In this document: positions 36,194 to 45,370 of the stretch, one piece after another
Layout: every line of letters begins with the position of its first letter
Position numbering within the stretch: the first letter of the stretch is position 1
Assembly: GCF_049276915.1 (NCBI RefSeq)
Contig: NZ_JBASXK010000158.1
Span: 38,621-102,620, forward strand
DNA from: Aestuariivita sp049276915
GTDB lineage: Bacteria; Pseudomonadota; Alphaproteobacteria; Rhodobacterales; Rhodobacteraceae
Direction of reading: 5' to 3'
DNA: 64,000 nucleotides
Program-made: the position numbers and the translations under genes
The notes under the pieces: model-generated
Told to the model about the DNA's origin: nothing
The model's database searches: none
The model's input: only the letters and a program-made list of their open reading frames with translations

Positions 36194-37783
36194 CTAGTGG
36201 CGGAAATGGCGCATGCCGGTCAGCACCATGGCCAGCCCCGCCTCATCCGCAGCGGCGATCACCGCTTCGTCGCGCATGGATCCGCCCGGCTGGATGACCG
36301 CCGTGGCCCCTGCCGCCGCCGCCTCCATCAATCCATCCGCAAAAGGAAAGAACGCATCCGAGGCCACAGCCGATCCTTGGGTCAATGACGCCGGCAAGCC
36401 CAGGGCTTCAGCCATGCGTTCGGCTTTCCTAGCCGCAATCAGCGCGCTGTCCAACCGGCTCATCTGGCCTGCACCCACGCCGACAGTGGCCCCGTTCTTG
36501 ACATAGACAATGGCGTTGGACTTCACATGTTTCGCGATCGTCCAGGCAAAGAGCAGATCAGCCATCTCGGCATCGGTTGGCTGGCGCTTTGTAACCACCT
36601 TCATATCCGCAAGATCGACATGCCCCGCGTCTTTGTCCTGCACCAGCAAACCGCCAGCCACCTGCTTGAAGGCCAGACCCGCGCTGCGCGGATCCGCAAG
36701 GCCTGCGGTTGTCAGCAACCTGAGGTTCTTCTTCTTGCTGAAAATACGGACTGCCTCATCATCAGCCCCGGGCGCGATCACCACCTCGGTGAATATCCCG
36801 GTGATCTCCTGCGCCGTTTCACCGTCCAAAGGCTGGTTCAGCGCGACAATCCCGCCAAATGCGCTGGTGCGATCGCAATCGAACGCCTTTTGATAGGCCT
36901 CCTTCAGCGTGCGCCCCCGCGCCGCGCCGCAGGGGTTGGCGTGCTTGATGATGACACAGGCCGGACCATCCTGGGGCGCAAACTCACTGATCAGTTCAAA
37001 AGCCGCATCCGTGTCGTTGATGTTGTTATAGCTCAGCTCCTTACCCTGGTGCTGCACAGCCGTTGCAACCCCCGGCCGCGCCGATCCATCGATATAGAAA
37101 GCAGCTTGTTGATGGGGGTTTTCGCCATAGCGCAAGCTCTGCGCCAGTTCACCGGCAATCACGCGGCGGCGCGGCGCGGTCTCGCCCAGCGCGCCTGCCA
37201 TCCATGTGGACACGGCCGCATCATAGGCTCCGGTGTGCGCATAGGCTATCTGGGCAAGACGCTGACGAAACCCATAAGAGGTTGCGCCGTCATTGGCATC
37301 CAGTTCGGCCAGAAGCGGCTCATAGTCCTGAACATCCACCACAACAGTGACGAAGGCATGGTTCTTGGCCGCAGCCCGGATCATCGCCGGACCACCGATG
37401 TCGATATTCTCGACGCAGGTGTCATAGTCAGCGCCTTTGGCGACCGTCTCTTCAAACGGGTAGAGGTTCACCACCAGCAGGTCGATCGCGCCAATGCCGT
37501 GCTGTTTCATGGCCGCCAGGTGGCTGTCTGAATCGCGCAGCGCCAACAGCCCGCCATGCACCATCGGATGAAGCGTCTTGACCCGGCCATCCATCATCTC
37601 GGGAAATCCGGTGATCTCGGCCACATCACGCACCGTCAGCCCGGCCTCGCGCAGCGCCTTGGCCGACCCCCCCGTGCTGAGCAGTTCAACCCCCCGATCC
37701 GAGAGCGCACGGCCCAGTTCAATCAATCCGGTCTTGTCGGATACGGAAAGCAGCGCGCGGCGAACGGGAGAAAGATCGGTCAT
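36194..37783 (-). CDS. purH: Bifunctional AICAR transformylase / IMP cyclohydrolase
   Basis: A 529-residue purine synthesis enzyme. The N-terminal MGS-like IMP cyclohydrolase domain (about 1-200) has LLSTGGSAKALREAG and HGGLLALR. The AICAR formyltransferase domain has the KHANPCG motif and the late NGATVGVGAGQMSR and SDAFFPFADG. It performs the last two steps to IMP. The gene lies in the minus-strand run from rsmB to the M16 pair, with 20 bases to the heparinase-like gene. Confidence 0.97.
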   Translation of the reverse strand: MTDLSPVRRALLSVSDKTGLIELGRALSDRGVELLSTGGSAKALREAGLTVRDVAEITGFPEMMDGRVKTLHPMVHGGLLALRDSDSHLAAMKQHGIGAIDLLVVNLYPFEETVAKGADYDTCVENIDIGGPAMIRAAAKNHAFVTVVVDVQDYEPLLAELDANDGATSYGFRQRLAQIAYAHTGAYDAAVSTWMAGALGETAPRRRVIAGELAQSLRYGENPHQQAAFYIDGSARPGVATAVQHQGKELSYNNINDTDAAFELISEFAPQDGPACVIIKHANPCGAARGRTLKEAYQKAFDCDRTSAFGGIVALNQPLDGETAQEITGIFTEVVIAPGADDEAVRIFSKKKNLRLLTTAGLADPRSAGLAFKQVAGGLLVQDKDAGHVDLADMKVVTKRQPTDAEMADLLFAWTIAKHVKSNAIVYVKNGATVGVGAGQMSRLDSALIAARKAERMAEALGLPASLTQGSAVASDAFFPFADGLMEAAAAGATAVIQPGGSMRDEAVIAAADEAGLAMVLTGMRHFRH

Positions 37784-37803
37784 GGGAAAGGCAGCCTTAT
37801 CGG

Positions 37804-39546
37804 TCAGTCGTTGAATTCAAGCTCGTCCCGGTTGAGATCGCGCACGCCTATGGCTGTGTCCTGTGCCTTGGCCAGCGACCACCGGATGCGGGTCGCATAC
37901 TCCATTGCTGTCCCAGATAGAACAATCTGTTTTGTCGCGCGTGGCTTGAGCCTGCCTTTTTCAAGAAAAACACTGGGTTCAAGAGACAATCTTGCCCCGC
38001 TGTCGTGACGGAACACCCAGATTTCGCCACTCTTGAGCGCCATCGAGATCGCCGCGCCCCCCAGATCGACTGTCGCATCTACTTCCGGGTGCAGATGAAA
38101 CCGCACGGCATAGGGCACACCCTTCAGCTTGGTTGCATCAAGCACCTTGTCAAACAGCACCTTGTGCGGATCCTGAAGCGCCAACAGCATGTCTTCACCC
38201 GCCAGACCGCGGCCATCAAAACTCATCTCCAGAATACGGGCGTGGGTCAGCCCATGCGAGGCGACATAGCCGTCATGTCCACCCTCAAAGCGAATGCCAT
38301 CGGACAGCTCAGACATTTCGAACGGCACATCCTTTGGTGCCGAGACCAGAGGTTCGGTCTGACTGCCGCGCGGTACCTCACCCAGCCGCGCGCTGGAAAA
38401 CCCATCAAGGCAGAGCACGGAATGGGACGGAGTCGCGCGGCCGGCACGGCGCCATTCAGCGCCAAAGCTTTTCCCCGATCCGCAATTCACGATCAGCGGG
38501 CGACGCCCGGATGTCAGCTCGAATGAAAGCGTGGATGCATGTGCGTTGAGCGAGGCATGTCCTTTTGGCGGCGCGCTGGCATCGATCACGATGCTGGTCC
38601 GCCCGCCCGACAGACGGGCATAGCCCATCGCAAGCCCATCGCGATGGCGTTCTTTCACCTCGGAGGCGGCAAGCGCGTGATCCAGCCGCCCTTCCAACCC
38701 ACGACCGCCACCATGAAACCGTGCCAGCCCTCCATCAGAATGCCGCAGGGTCCGCAGAGTTGGCGCAATCCGTTCTATGGCAGCGACCTGCGCGTCCGGT
38801 ACCTTGTGCCCGGCATCCGTCAGCGCAGCAGCAGCCCAGGTCAGCAACATGAACACATCCAGCAGTTCTTCGGGATTGCGCGTCGGCAGCCCACCCTGAT
38901 CGTCAATCTGCGCGCTGCATTCCCGCGCCAGAGCGTTGATCGCCGGTGTGGCCAGCGCCTCTTTGCCCTGCAGCGCAAGACCCGCATAGATCAAGCCAGT
39001 GAGCGCTTCAAACCGGGGCAATCCCGGTGCCGCGCCCTGCCAGCGCTTTGCCAGAAACCACGTCTGACGGGCCAGCGAGCCGTAAAAAGCCTCGCTTTCC
39101 GGTTTTTCCAGACCGCGCAGCAAGAAAAGGGCATGGTTGATCCAGCGAATGACGCGCCTGCCGGTCAGATCCGGCGTCCATCCCGGGCCAGAACCATCGC
39201 CATGGGTCTCGATCCAGCCCCATACCCATTTCTGCGCCAGCGCGCGTGCCGGTGCATCGCCAACCGAGGCCAGGTCATCCAGCCAGGCAAAACCGTTGAT
39301 GTCTTCTGCATAGGTCAGGTCAGGTGGCTCGATGGCCCAGAGGTCTGTATCCTGCGCTTCGATCAGATATCCGCTGAACAGCAGGTTTCCGGCAACAAGC
39401 TGTCGTCCGCGCGCGAAAGACCCTATCGTGCGGGGCTCGGGAGAGGACACGAAACCACGCGCTGCCGTTTGCCGACGGCTGAGCCGGGCATAAAGCCGAT
39501 TTAGTAGTCGCGCCTGCTGTTCCGACAGCCGGGATTGGGATGACAT
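37804..39546 (-). CDS. Heparinase II/III-family protein
   Basis: A 580-residue protein. The N-terminal half is an alpha-helical toroid-like region, WLDDLASVGDAPARALAQKW and TWFLAKRWQGAAPGLPRFEAL in parts. The C-terminal beta domain contains HASTLSFELTSGRRPLIVNCG, typical of the heparinase II/III C-terminal fold. No signal peptide is visible, which is odd for a polysaccharide lyase. Position between rsmB and purH is, to my recollection, conserved in this bacterial group. The substrate is unknown. The ATG at 39546 is preferred over 39579. Confidence 0.83.
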   Translation of the reverse strand: MSSQSRLSEQQARLLNRLYARLSRRQTAARGFVSSPEPRTIGSFARGRQLVAGNLLFSGYLIEAQDTDLWAIEPPDLTYAEDINGFAWLDDLASVGDAPARALAQKWVWGWIETHGDGSGPGWTPDLTGRRVIRWINHALFLLRGLEKPESEAFYGSLARQTWFLAKRWQGAAPGLPRFEALTGLIYAGLALQGKEALATPAINALARECSAQIDDQGGLPTRNPEELLDVFMLLTWAAAALTDAGHKVPDAQVAAIERIAPTLRTLRHSDGGLARFHGGGRGLEGRLDHALAASEVKERHRDGLAMGYARLSGGRTSIVIDASAPPKGHASLNAHASTLSFELTSGRRPLIVNCGSGKSFGAEWRRAGRATPSHSVLCLDGFSSARLGEVPRGSQTEPLVSAPKDVPFEMSELSDGIRFEGGHDGYVASHGLTHARILEMSFDGRGLAGEDMLLALQDPHKVLFDKVLDATKLKGVPYAVRFHLHPEVDATVDLGGAAISMALKSGEIWVFRHDSGARLSLEPSVFLEKGRLKPRATKQIVLSGTAMEYATRIRWSLAKAQDTAIGVRDLNRDELEFND

Positions 39547-39628
39547 ATGCTCTGCCTCATACGCTCTCTGGCGTTTCACCAGATCATAGCTCTATGACGC
39601 GCCCAAGTCACCGGGCTTATTGCGTGAT

Positions 39629-40897
39629 CTATTCTTTGCGCAGAACGGCGATGTAAAATCCGTCCATTCCGCCCAGTTCAGCCCAGTAATCCGGACGCAG
39701 ACGCAGACCACCTTCGGGCGTGATCCAGTCGGGATCCAGCCCCGGTTTGTTCAAGGCCTCGCGCTCGACGACGGCTCCGCTCAGACGTTCCAGCGCGTCG
39801 GTGATCTGGACTTCCCCCTCATCAGGCAAGAGAGAGCAGGTGCAATAGACCAGCCGCCCACCCGGCCGCAAAAGCGTCCATGCATGATCCAGCAGTCGGC
39901 TCTGCAACTCGAACAATGCCATGAACTCCGACCCGTCCTTGGCAAAGGGCAGATCAGGATGACGGCGGATCGTACCCGTGGCCGAACAGGGCGCATCAAG
40001 CAGGACGGCGTCATATTCGCCGGTTTGTTCAAGCGCATCGCCGACACGCAGCTCGGCGCTCAGACCGGTACGAGTCAGGTTCTCGCGCACCCGTCCCATG
40101 CGCGACTCGGAGGTATCAACCGCCACGACCCGGGCACCTGCTGCGGCCAGTTGCAGCGTCTTTCCGCCCGGTGCGGCGCATAAATCAATCACCCGCTCGC
40201 CGGGCTGAGGGTCAAGACACAGAACCGGGATCGCCGCGGCCGCGTCCTGCACCCACCAGGCTCCCTCTTCAAACCCGGGCAAGGTCGAGACCTGACCAGC
40301 CTCACGCAGACGCAGCGAGCCCGTGGGCAACACTTCTGCCCCCAGTTCGGCGACCAGACCGTCGTTTGCAGATTTAAGTGACAAATCCATCGCTGCGCCG
40401 GCAAATTGTGCGCGTTCCATCCCGGCTACGGCCTCTGCCCCCCAGGCTGTCACCAACGGAACCCGCAGCCATTTGGGCAAGCGCGGAATACGCAGCGTAT
40501 CCCATGCAGCAGGCCCTTGATCCGCGATCTTGCGCAGCACCGCGTTCACCAGCCCTTTCAGCTGCCCATGGCGTTTGCTTTGAGACACGATACTGACCAT
40601 GGAATTCACCACCCCATGGGCCGCCTCGCCCTGACAGAGTTCGACCGTGCCAAGCCGCAGCGTGTTACGGATGGTAAGCGGTGGATATTTGCGCAAATGC
40701 TTCTGCAACAGTCGGTCAGCGCGCTCGAGGCCGCGCAACGTCTGCGTGGCAAGCCGCTGCGCACGGGCGCGATCCTGCGGGTCGAGCCGATCCAGAGCAC
40801 CCGATGCAAGCAGCTCGGACATCAGACGTCCCTCACCGAGGATCTGATCCAGCAGATAAATGGCGCTGCGTCGCGCCTGTACACCTGTGTCGCTCAT
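39629..40897 (-). CDS. rsmB: 16S rRNA (cytosine-967 C5)-methyltransferase
   Basis: A 422-residue SAM enzyme. An NusB-like N-terminal domain (ARRSAIYLLDQILGEGRLM through GVVNSMVSIVSQ) precedes the Rossmann methyltransferase with DLCAAPGGKTLQLA, DAPCSATGTIRRHPD and the second cysteine in YCTCSLLPDEGE. The ATG at 40897 gives MSDTGVQARRSA. The frame is open to 41248, but that extension overlaps the divergent SDHAF4 gene and is rejected. First gene of the minus-strand cluster. Confidence 0.95.
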   Translation of the reverse strand: MSDTGVQARRSAIYLLDQILGEGRLMSELLASGALDRLDPQDRARAQRLATQTLRGLERADRLLQKHLRKYPPLTIRNTLRLGTVELCQGEAAHGVVNSMVSIVSQSKRHGQLKGLVNAVLRKIADQGPAAWDTLRIPRLPKWLRVPLVTAWGAEAVAGMERAQFAGAAMDLSLKSANDGLVAELGAEVLPTGSLRLREAGQVSTLPGFEEGAWWVQDAAAAIPVLCLDPQPGERVIDLCAAPGGKTLQLAAAGARVVAVDTSESRMGRVRENLTRTGLSAELRVGDALEQTGEYDAVLLDAPCSATGTIRRHPDLPFAKDGSEFMALFELQSRLLDHAWTLLRPGGRLVYCTCSLLPDEGEVQITDALERLSGAVVEREALNKPGLDPDWITPEGGLRLRPDYWAELGGMDGFYIAVLRKE

Positions 40898-40973
40898 GAA
40901 ACCTCGGCTTTGCTGACCTTGCCCCGGACGGAAGCGGGCGTATATCAAGGCTGTGAAGACAAAGGAACCCGGC

Positions 40974-41156
40974 ATGACAGACACAGACCGCGACCAGCTG
41001 CCGCCTGCCGCCCAGCGCGCTCTGGCCGAAGCCGAAGCCCGCCGCAAAGAGGCCGAGGCAAAAGAACCGCTTCCCAAAGAACTTGGCGGTCGCGATGGTC
41101 CCGAGCCCGTGCGATACGGGGACTGGGAAAAGAAGGGCCTTGCCATAGACTTCTGA
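40974..41156 (+). CDS. DUF1674 / SDHAF4-like succinate dehydrogenase assembly factor
   Basis: A 60-residue protein with the C-terminal signature PVRYGDWEKKGLAIDF that defines the SDHAF4/DUF1674 family. The N-terminal two thirds is a charged Ala/Glu-rich helix. Relatives protect the flavinylated SdhA subunit during complex II assembly. The ATG at 40974 has AAAGGAA upstream; an in-frame ATG at 40953 is weaker. It is divergent from rsmB and not near sdh genes in this window. Confidence 0.85.
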   Translation: MTDTDRDQLPPAAQRALAEAEARRKEAEAKEPLPKELGGRDGPEPVRYGDWEKKGLAIDF

Positions 41157-41223
41157 GGCGCGCCCTGCGGATTGCTCGTGCTGACGTGACCCGGGCAGTG
41201 CGCATGCGATCCCCGCTGGGCAC

Positions 41224-41251
41224 AAAAAAGGCGCGGCACATCTGCCACGCC
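41224..41251 (-). terminator. Intrinsic terminator of the small exported-protein gene
   Basis: On the minus strand the stem at 41251-41243/41238-41230 (nine positions, one mismatch, four-base loop) is followed by six T residues. It lies 26 bases past the stop at 41277. Confidence 0.85.
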
Positions 41252-41276
41252 CCAATCTCAAAGCATCACTGATAGC

Positions 41277-41627
41277 TCAGCGCAGACGGAAAATCGCCGA
41301 TTGGCCCTGTCCACGGTCCGACGTGAACCGGATGCGATCCTGATTGATCCGGACTTCCTGGCAATTGTAACCCAGATCGGTTCCACCCCAATCCAGATCA
41401 CGGCAGAAATAGCCATCTTGCCAGGCCCATTTACCGGTCACTTCCCAGCGTGCACCCATGCCCGATATCTCGCCCGTCGGGCTGACTTCAAGCTCGACAA
41501 AAGGGCGGGTCAGTGTCTTTCCACCGACCACCTGTTTGAATTGGTTTTCATCAGCAATCTTGGCAAAGTCGGCAAGGACCGGACCAGCCATGAACGCGAA
41601 AGCAGCAGAGAGCAGATATGTACGCAC
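41277..41627 (-). CDS. Small exported protein of unknown function
   Basis: About 116 residues from a GTG at 41627 (GAGGG upstream). The N terminus MRTYLLSAAFAFMAGPVLA is a clear signal peptide, so the mature protein begins DFAKIADENQF and should be periplasmic. It holds two Cys (YFCRDLDW and YNCQEV) that could form a disulfide, and Trp-rich WEVTGKWAWQDGYF, a beta-sandwich-like pattern. I do not recognise the family. The frame extends upstream into dapB, which is unlikely to be translated. Confidence 0.75.
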   Translation of the reverse strand: MRTYLLSAAFAFMAGPVLADFAKIADENQFKQVVGGKTLTRPFVELEVSPTGEISGMGARWEVTGKWAWQDGYFCRDLDWGGTDLGYNCQEVRINQDRIRFTSDRGQGQSAIFRLR

Positions 41628-41751
41628 AGGACAAACCCTCAAGAAACGCCGAATTACGAATATAAACTGATTACGCGCTTCTAACCGATTTGGATCACTT
41701 TTCAGAGCAAAATATGCACTCAATTCGCGCGAATCTGCACTGGAACGGGCA

Positions 41752-42561
41752 TCAGAGGCCCAGAACATCCATCATGTCATAAGAACCCGGCGGCTTTCCC
41801 TGCCCCCAAAGCGCAGCACGCAGCGCCCCTCGGGCAAAAAGCGCGCGATCACTGGCCACATGGCGCAGAATGATTCGCTCGCCCGGGCCCGCGAACATGA
41901 CGTCATGCTCTCCGATGATATCGCCGCCACGAATGGCGGAAAACCCGATGCGACCGGCCTCGCGGACACCCGTGATCCCATCGCGCCCCCGGTCAGACAC
42001 ATCGCCCAATGACACGCCACGCCCTTCGGCGGCGGCTTCACCCAGCATGAGGGCCGTGCCGGACGGAGCATCCACCTTCTGATTGTGATGCGCCTCGATC
42101 ACTTCGATGTCGAAATCCTCATCCAGCGCCGCTGCCACCTTCTTTGTGAGCTGAACCAGCAGATTCACGCCAAGGCTCATGTTGCCCGCCCGCACGATCA
42201 CCGCATGACGCGCGGATGGCTCAAGCGCTGCAATCTCCGCATCGGTAAAGCCCGTTGTCCCGATGACATGGACCAGCCTCGCCTGTGCCGCCAGCTTGGC
42301 GAACTCCAGAGTTGCAGCAGGTGCAGTAAAGTCGACAACGGCCTGCGCTTGGGCAAAGGCCTCCAGCGGATCATCCGTCACCGTGACGCCCAAAGGTGCC
42401 CCGCCCATCGCCGAGCCAAGATCCTGCCCAACCCATGCATGGCCCGTTCGCTCGACGGCCCCGATCAGTCGGGCCTTGTCGCTGCTGCTGATCACCTGAG
42501 CCAGCATCTGGCCCATCCGCCCGGAGGCTCCGGTCACCACAATTCCGGGAAGCTGTGTCAT
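41752..42561 (-). CDS. dapB: 4-hydroxy-tetrahydrodipicolinate reductase
   Basis: A 269-residue NAD(P)H reductase of lysine/diaminopimelate synthesis. The nucleotide loop is VVTGASGRMGQML. The signature EAHHNQKVDAPSGTA carries catalytic His and Lys. The ATG at 42561 has AGGAG about 11 bases upstream. It is divergent from rbfA. Confidence 0.97.
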   Translation of the reverse strand: MTQLPGIVVTGASGRMGQMLAQVISSSDKARLIGAVERTGHAWVGQDLGSAMGGAPLGVTVTDDPLEAFAQAQAVVDFTAPAATLEFAKLAAQARLVHVIGTTGFTDAEIAALEPSARHAVIVRAGNMSLGVNLLVQLTKKVAAALDEDFDIEVIEAHHNQKVDAPSGTALMLGEAAAEGRGVSLGDVSDRGRDGITGVREAGRIGFSAIRGGDIIGEHDVMFAGPGERIILRHVASDRALFARGALRAALWGQGKPPGSYDMMDVLGL

Positions 42562-42650
42562 CTGGCTCTTGCTCCTGTCATTCTGCCCAGCCCTCTTACC
42601 CAAGCCTGACCTGCTTGGCAAAGGCTGGCCGACCGCTTAAGTGAAGAGCC

Positions 42651-43046
42651 ATGGGAAAGAACAAGTTTCATGATGGATCGGGCCCGTCGCAGCGACAGCT
42701 GCGCGTGGGCGAATTGATCCGACGGACGCTGGCCGAAGTGCTGGCGCGCGGGGATATACATGACCCCGATCTGAATCGCCTGTCCATCACCGTGGGCGAG
42801 GTGCGCACCTCATCCGATCTCAAGATCGCGACGGCCTTCGTGCTGCCCTTGGGTGGCAAGGGCTCGGACGAGGTCCTCAAGCTGCTGGCGCGCAACAAGC
42901 ACGAACTGCGCCGCATCATCGGCAAGAAACTCGCTTTGAAATATGCACCTGACCTGCGATTTCAGTTGGACGAGACCTTTGATCGTATGGACGATACGCG
43001 CCGCATAATGGCTCAGGACGTCGTGCGGCGGGATGTGGACGAGTGA
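42651..43046 (+). CDS. rbfA: Ribosome-binding factor A
   Basis: A 131-residue KH-like protein that binds the 30S subunit and aids 16S rRNA 5'-end maturation, important in the cold. It has RVGELIRRTLAEVL, TVGEVRTSSDLKIATAFV and the C-terminal LDETFDRMDDTRRI. It leads the rbfA-truB-rpsO-pnp cluster; its stop overlaps the next start (GTGA). Confidence 0.94.
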   Translation: MGKNKFHDGSGPSQRQLRVGELIRRTLAEVLARGDIHDPDLNRLSITVGEVRTSSDLKIATAFVLPLGGKGSDEVLKLLARNKHELRRIIGKKLALKYAPDLRFQLDETFDRMDDTRRIMAQDVVRRDVDE

Positions 43047-43789
43047 AACCAGTCGCTGCCGCCCTTGGCATTTTTCTGGGCAGCGCCTCGGTGAGCTTTG
43101 CTGAATCGCTCGACTGCCGCGAGATGGCGCAAGGCAACAATATCTATGCGGTATGTAAAGTGGACGCGCGGCAGGCAGACATAAGACTGTTCCTGAACGA
43201 CGACGATGGAACGCCGCTTGCCCAGTTCGACACGGTAAAGGACACGCTTGCGGCGGAAGGCAGAACACTGGCTTTCGGCATGAATGGCGGGATGTATCAC
43301 GAAGACCGCGCGCCGGTCGGATTGTACATTGAACACGGCGAAGAGAAAATGCGCCTGATCCGGGGGGCAAGCCCGGGCAATTTCGGCCTTGTGCCCAACG
43401 GTGTCTTTTGCATCCGTGAAACCCGGGCAGACGTCATCGAAACAGAACGCTTTGCCGCCGCACCGCCTGCCTGCATCCATGCCACGCAATCCGGCCCGAT
43501 GCTGGTGATCGACGGCGCATTGCATCCACGGTTTCTGCCCGAGAGCACCTCGCGCTTTATCCGCAACGGAGTCGGGACAAGCGCCGATGGCAGCCGCGTC
43601 GTCTTCGTGATCTCGCGGATCCCGGTGACATTCCATGAATTCGGCCGCTTCTTTCGCGACGATCTGGGACTGCCCAATGCGTTGTTTCTGGACGGCAACA
43701 TTTCGCGCATCTACGCCCCACCGCTGAACCGGGATGACAAAGGCTTTCGCATGGGACCAATCATCGGCGTGGTACGGCAGGCCGATTGA
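43043..43789 (+). CDS. Phosphodiester glycosidase-family (DUF2233) exported protein
   Basis: A 248-residue protein with a GTG start overlapping rbfA. The signal peptide is MKPVAAALGIFLGSASVSFA. The core has FGMNGGMYHEDRAPVGLYI, GVGTSADGSRVVFVIS and LFLDGNISRIYAP, typical of the NAGPA-like phosphodiester glycosidase family. Substrates in bacteria are mostly unknown; envelope glycans are plausible. Its coupling to rbfA and closeness to truB is a curious placement for an exported enzyme. Confidence 0.85.
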   Translation: MKPVAAALGIFLGSASVSFAESLDCREMAQGNNIYAVCKVDARQADIRLFLNDDDGTPLAQFDTVKDTLAAEGRTLAFGMNGGMYHEDRAPVGLYIEHGEEKMRLIRGASPGNFGLVPNGVFCIRETRADVIETERFAAAPPACIHATQSGPMLVIDGALHPRFLPESTSRFIRNGVGTSADGSRVVFVISRIPVTFHEFGRFFRDDLGLPNALFLDGNISRIYAPPLNRDDKGFRMGPIIGVVRQAD

Positions 43790-43852
43790 CCCTCAAGAGC
43801 AGCCGCGTATAAGGCGATCTTTCCGAACAACCACTAAACAAAAGGCAGCGCT

Positions 43853-44755
43853 TTGGCACGCAAGGGACGCGACATATCCGGATGGCTGGTGGTTGACAAA
43901 CCCGCCGGTCTCACCTCGACCGCCGTGGTCAACAAGGTTCGCTGGGCACTTCAGGCGAAGAAGGCAGGTCACGCGGGCACGCTGGACCCCGAAGCCACAG
44001 GTGTTCTGGCCATTGCTCTGGGAGAGGCCACGAAAACCGTGCCCTACATCACCGACGCTCTGAAAGCCTATTCCTTTATCGTGCGGTTGGGGCAGGCGAC
44101 CAATACCGATGACACCGAAGGCGAAGTGATTGCCAGCAGTGACATCCGCCCCACGGATGAGCAGATAAAACAGGCCCTTGGCGGATTTGTCGGCGATATC
44201 ATGCAGGTGCCGCCCAAGTTTTCCGCTGTCAAGATCGACGGGCAGCGCGCCTACAAGATGGCCCGAGACGGGGAAGAGGTCGAACTGTCCGCCCGCCCCC
44301 TTTGGGTGGAAGAACTTGTGATGACCGACCGCACCGATGCCGATCACGTCTCGTTGGAGATGATCTGCGGCAAGGGCGGATATGTCCGCTCGATCGCACG
44401 CGATCTGGGCGAGGCTCTGGGCTGCTTTGGTCATGTCGTGTCCCTGCGTCGCATCTGGTCAGGTCCGTTCGAGGCGAAAGACGGGCTGACCCTTGATCAG
44501 ATCGAAGCGATGGCTCACGACCCCAAGCTTGACGCTTATCTGAAGCCGCTTGAGGTGGGTCTGCATGATCTGCCCGAACTGCGCTGCACCGCTGAGGGGG
44601 CCACGCGTCTGTGCAATGGCAACCCCGGCATGGTGATCGCATCAGACGTTGAATACGGCGACGAAGCCTGGGCCTCTCTGGATGGCAAGGCCATTGCGGT
44701 CGGCATCTATAAATCGGGCGAATTGCACCCGTCACGCGTGTTCAATCAGGACTAG
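43853..44755 (+). CDS. truB: tRNA pseudouridine-55 synthase
   Basis: A 300-residue pseudouridine synthase acting on U55 of the T-loop. It has WLVVDKPAGLTSTAVV and the catalytic Asp in HAGTLDPEATGVL, then KGGYVRSIARDLG. The start is a TTG at 43853 after AAAGG; no ATG fits the family's N terminus. Its TAG is followed at once by the ATG of the next gene. Confidence 0.95.
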   Translation: MARKGRDISGWLVVDKPAGLTSTAVVNKVRWALQAKKAGHAGTLDPEATGVLAIALGEATKTVPYITDALKAYSFIVRLGQATNTDDTEGEVIASSDIRPTDEQIKQALGGFVGDIMQVPPKFSAVKIDGQRAYKMARDGEEVELSARPLWVEELVMTDRTDADHVSLEMICGKGGYVRSIARDLGEALGCFGHVVSLRRIWSGPFEAKDGLTLDQIEAMAHDPKLDAYLKPLEVGLHDLPELRCTAEGATRLCNGNPGMVIASDVEYGDEAWASLDGKAIAVGIYKSGELHPSRVFNQD

Positions 44756-45262
44756 ATGATCACGCGGACGCATATCAAGGGCGATGCGCCCTCGACGGCG
44801 GTCTATTCCGATTGCGAACGCTACCGGTATAGCCTGACCCGGGTCTGGGAACCGGACGGGCGCAAGGCTTTGTTCGTGATGCTGAACCCATCGACAGCCA
44901 CAGAGGTTCAGAATGACCCTACGGTCGAACGCTGCGAGCGTCGCGCCCGGGCGTTGGGGTTCGGAGCCTTTCAGGTGACCAACATTTTCGCATGGCGCGA
45001 CACCGATCCCCGTAACATGCGCGCGGCTCGCGATCCCGTCGGTGACGCCAATGATGCTGCCATCCTGCAGGGAGCCGAATGGGCTGACCAGATCGTCGCC
45101 GCATGGGGCACCCATGGCGCGCATCTTAAGCGCGGCTCGAAAGTCGAAGCGCTTTTGCGCGGGGCGGGACATACCCTGTTTCATCTCGGGCTCAGCAAGG
45201 CGGGGCATCCCAAACACCCGCTTTACATTTCATACACCCAGCAGCCCGAACCTTGGGTCTGA
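44756..45262 (+). CDS. DUF1643 family protein
   Basis: A 168-residue cytosolic protein recognised by LFVMLNPSTATEVQNDPTV, FQVTNIFAWRDTDP and LFHLGLSKAGHPKHPLY. The function of DUF1643 is unknown. The ATG at 44756 directly abuts the truB stop, so translation is coupled. Confidence 0.88.
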   Translation: MITRTHIKGDAPSTAVYSDCERYRYSLTRVWEPDGRKALFVMLNPSTATEVQNDPTVERCERRARALGFGAFQVTNIFAWRDTDPRNMRAARDPVGDANDAAILQGAEWADQIVAAWGTHGAHLKRGSKVEALLRGAGHTLFHLGLSKAGHPKHPLYISYTQQPEPWV

Positions 45263-45370
45263 GACCAGCAAGAAACGGTTAACCACGAGATCAGCTTGGC
45301 TTTGACCGGGCGACCCGTGGCGTGTCAGGGTCACGGCCTGCGGTTCTCTTTGGTTTCATGTGGGGCAGTG

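Noticed and set aside
40898..41248. N-terminal extension of rsmB
   Set aside because: The extra 117 residues are Ser/Arg-rich, unlike the family, and overlap the divergent SDHAF4-like gene.
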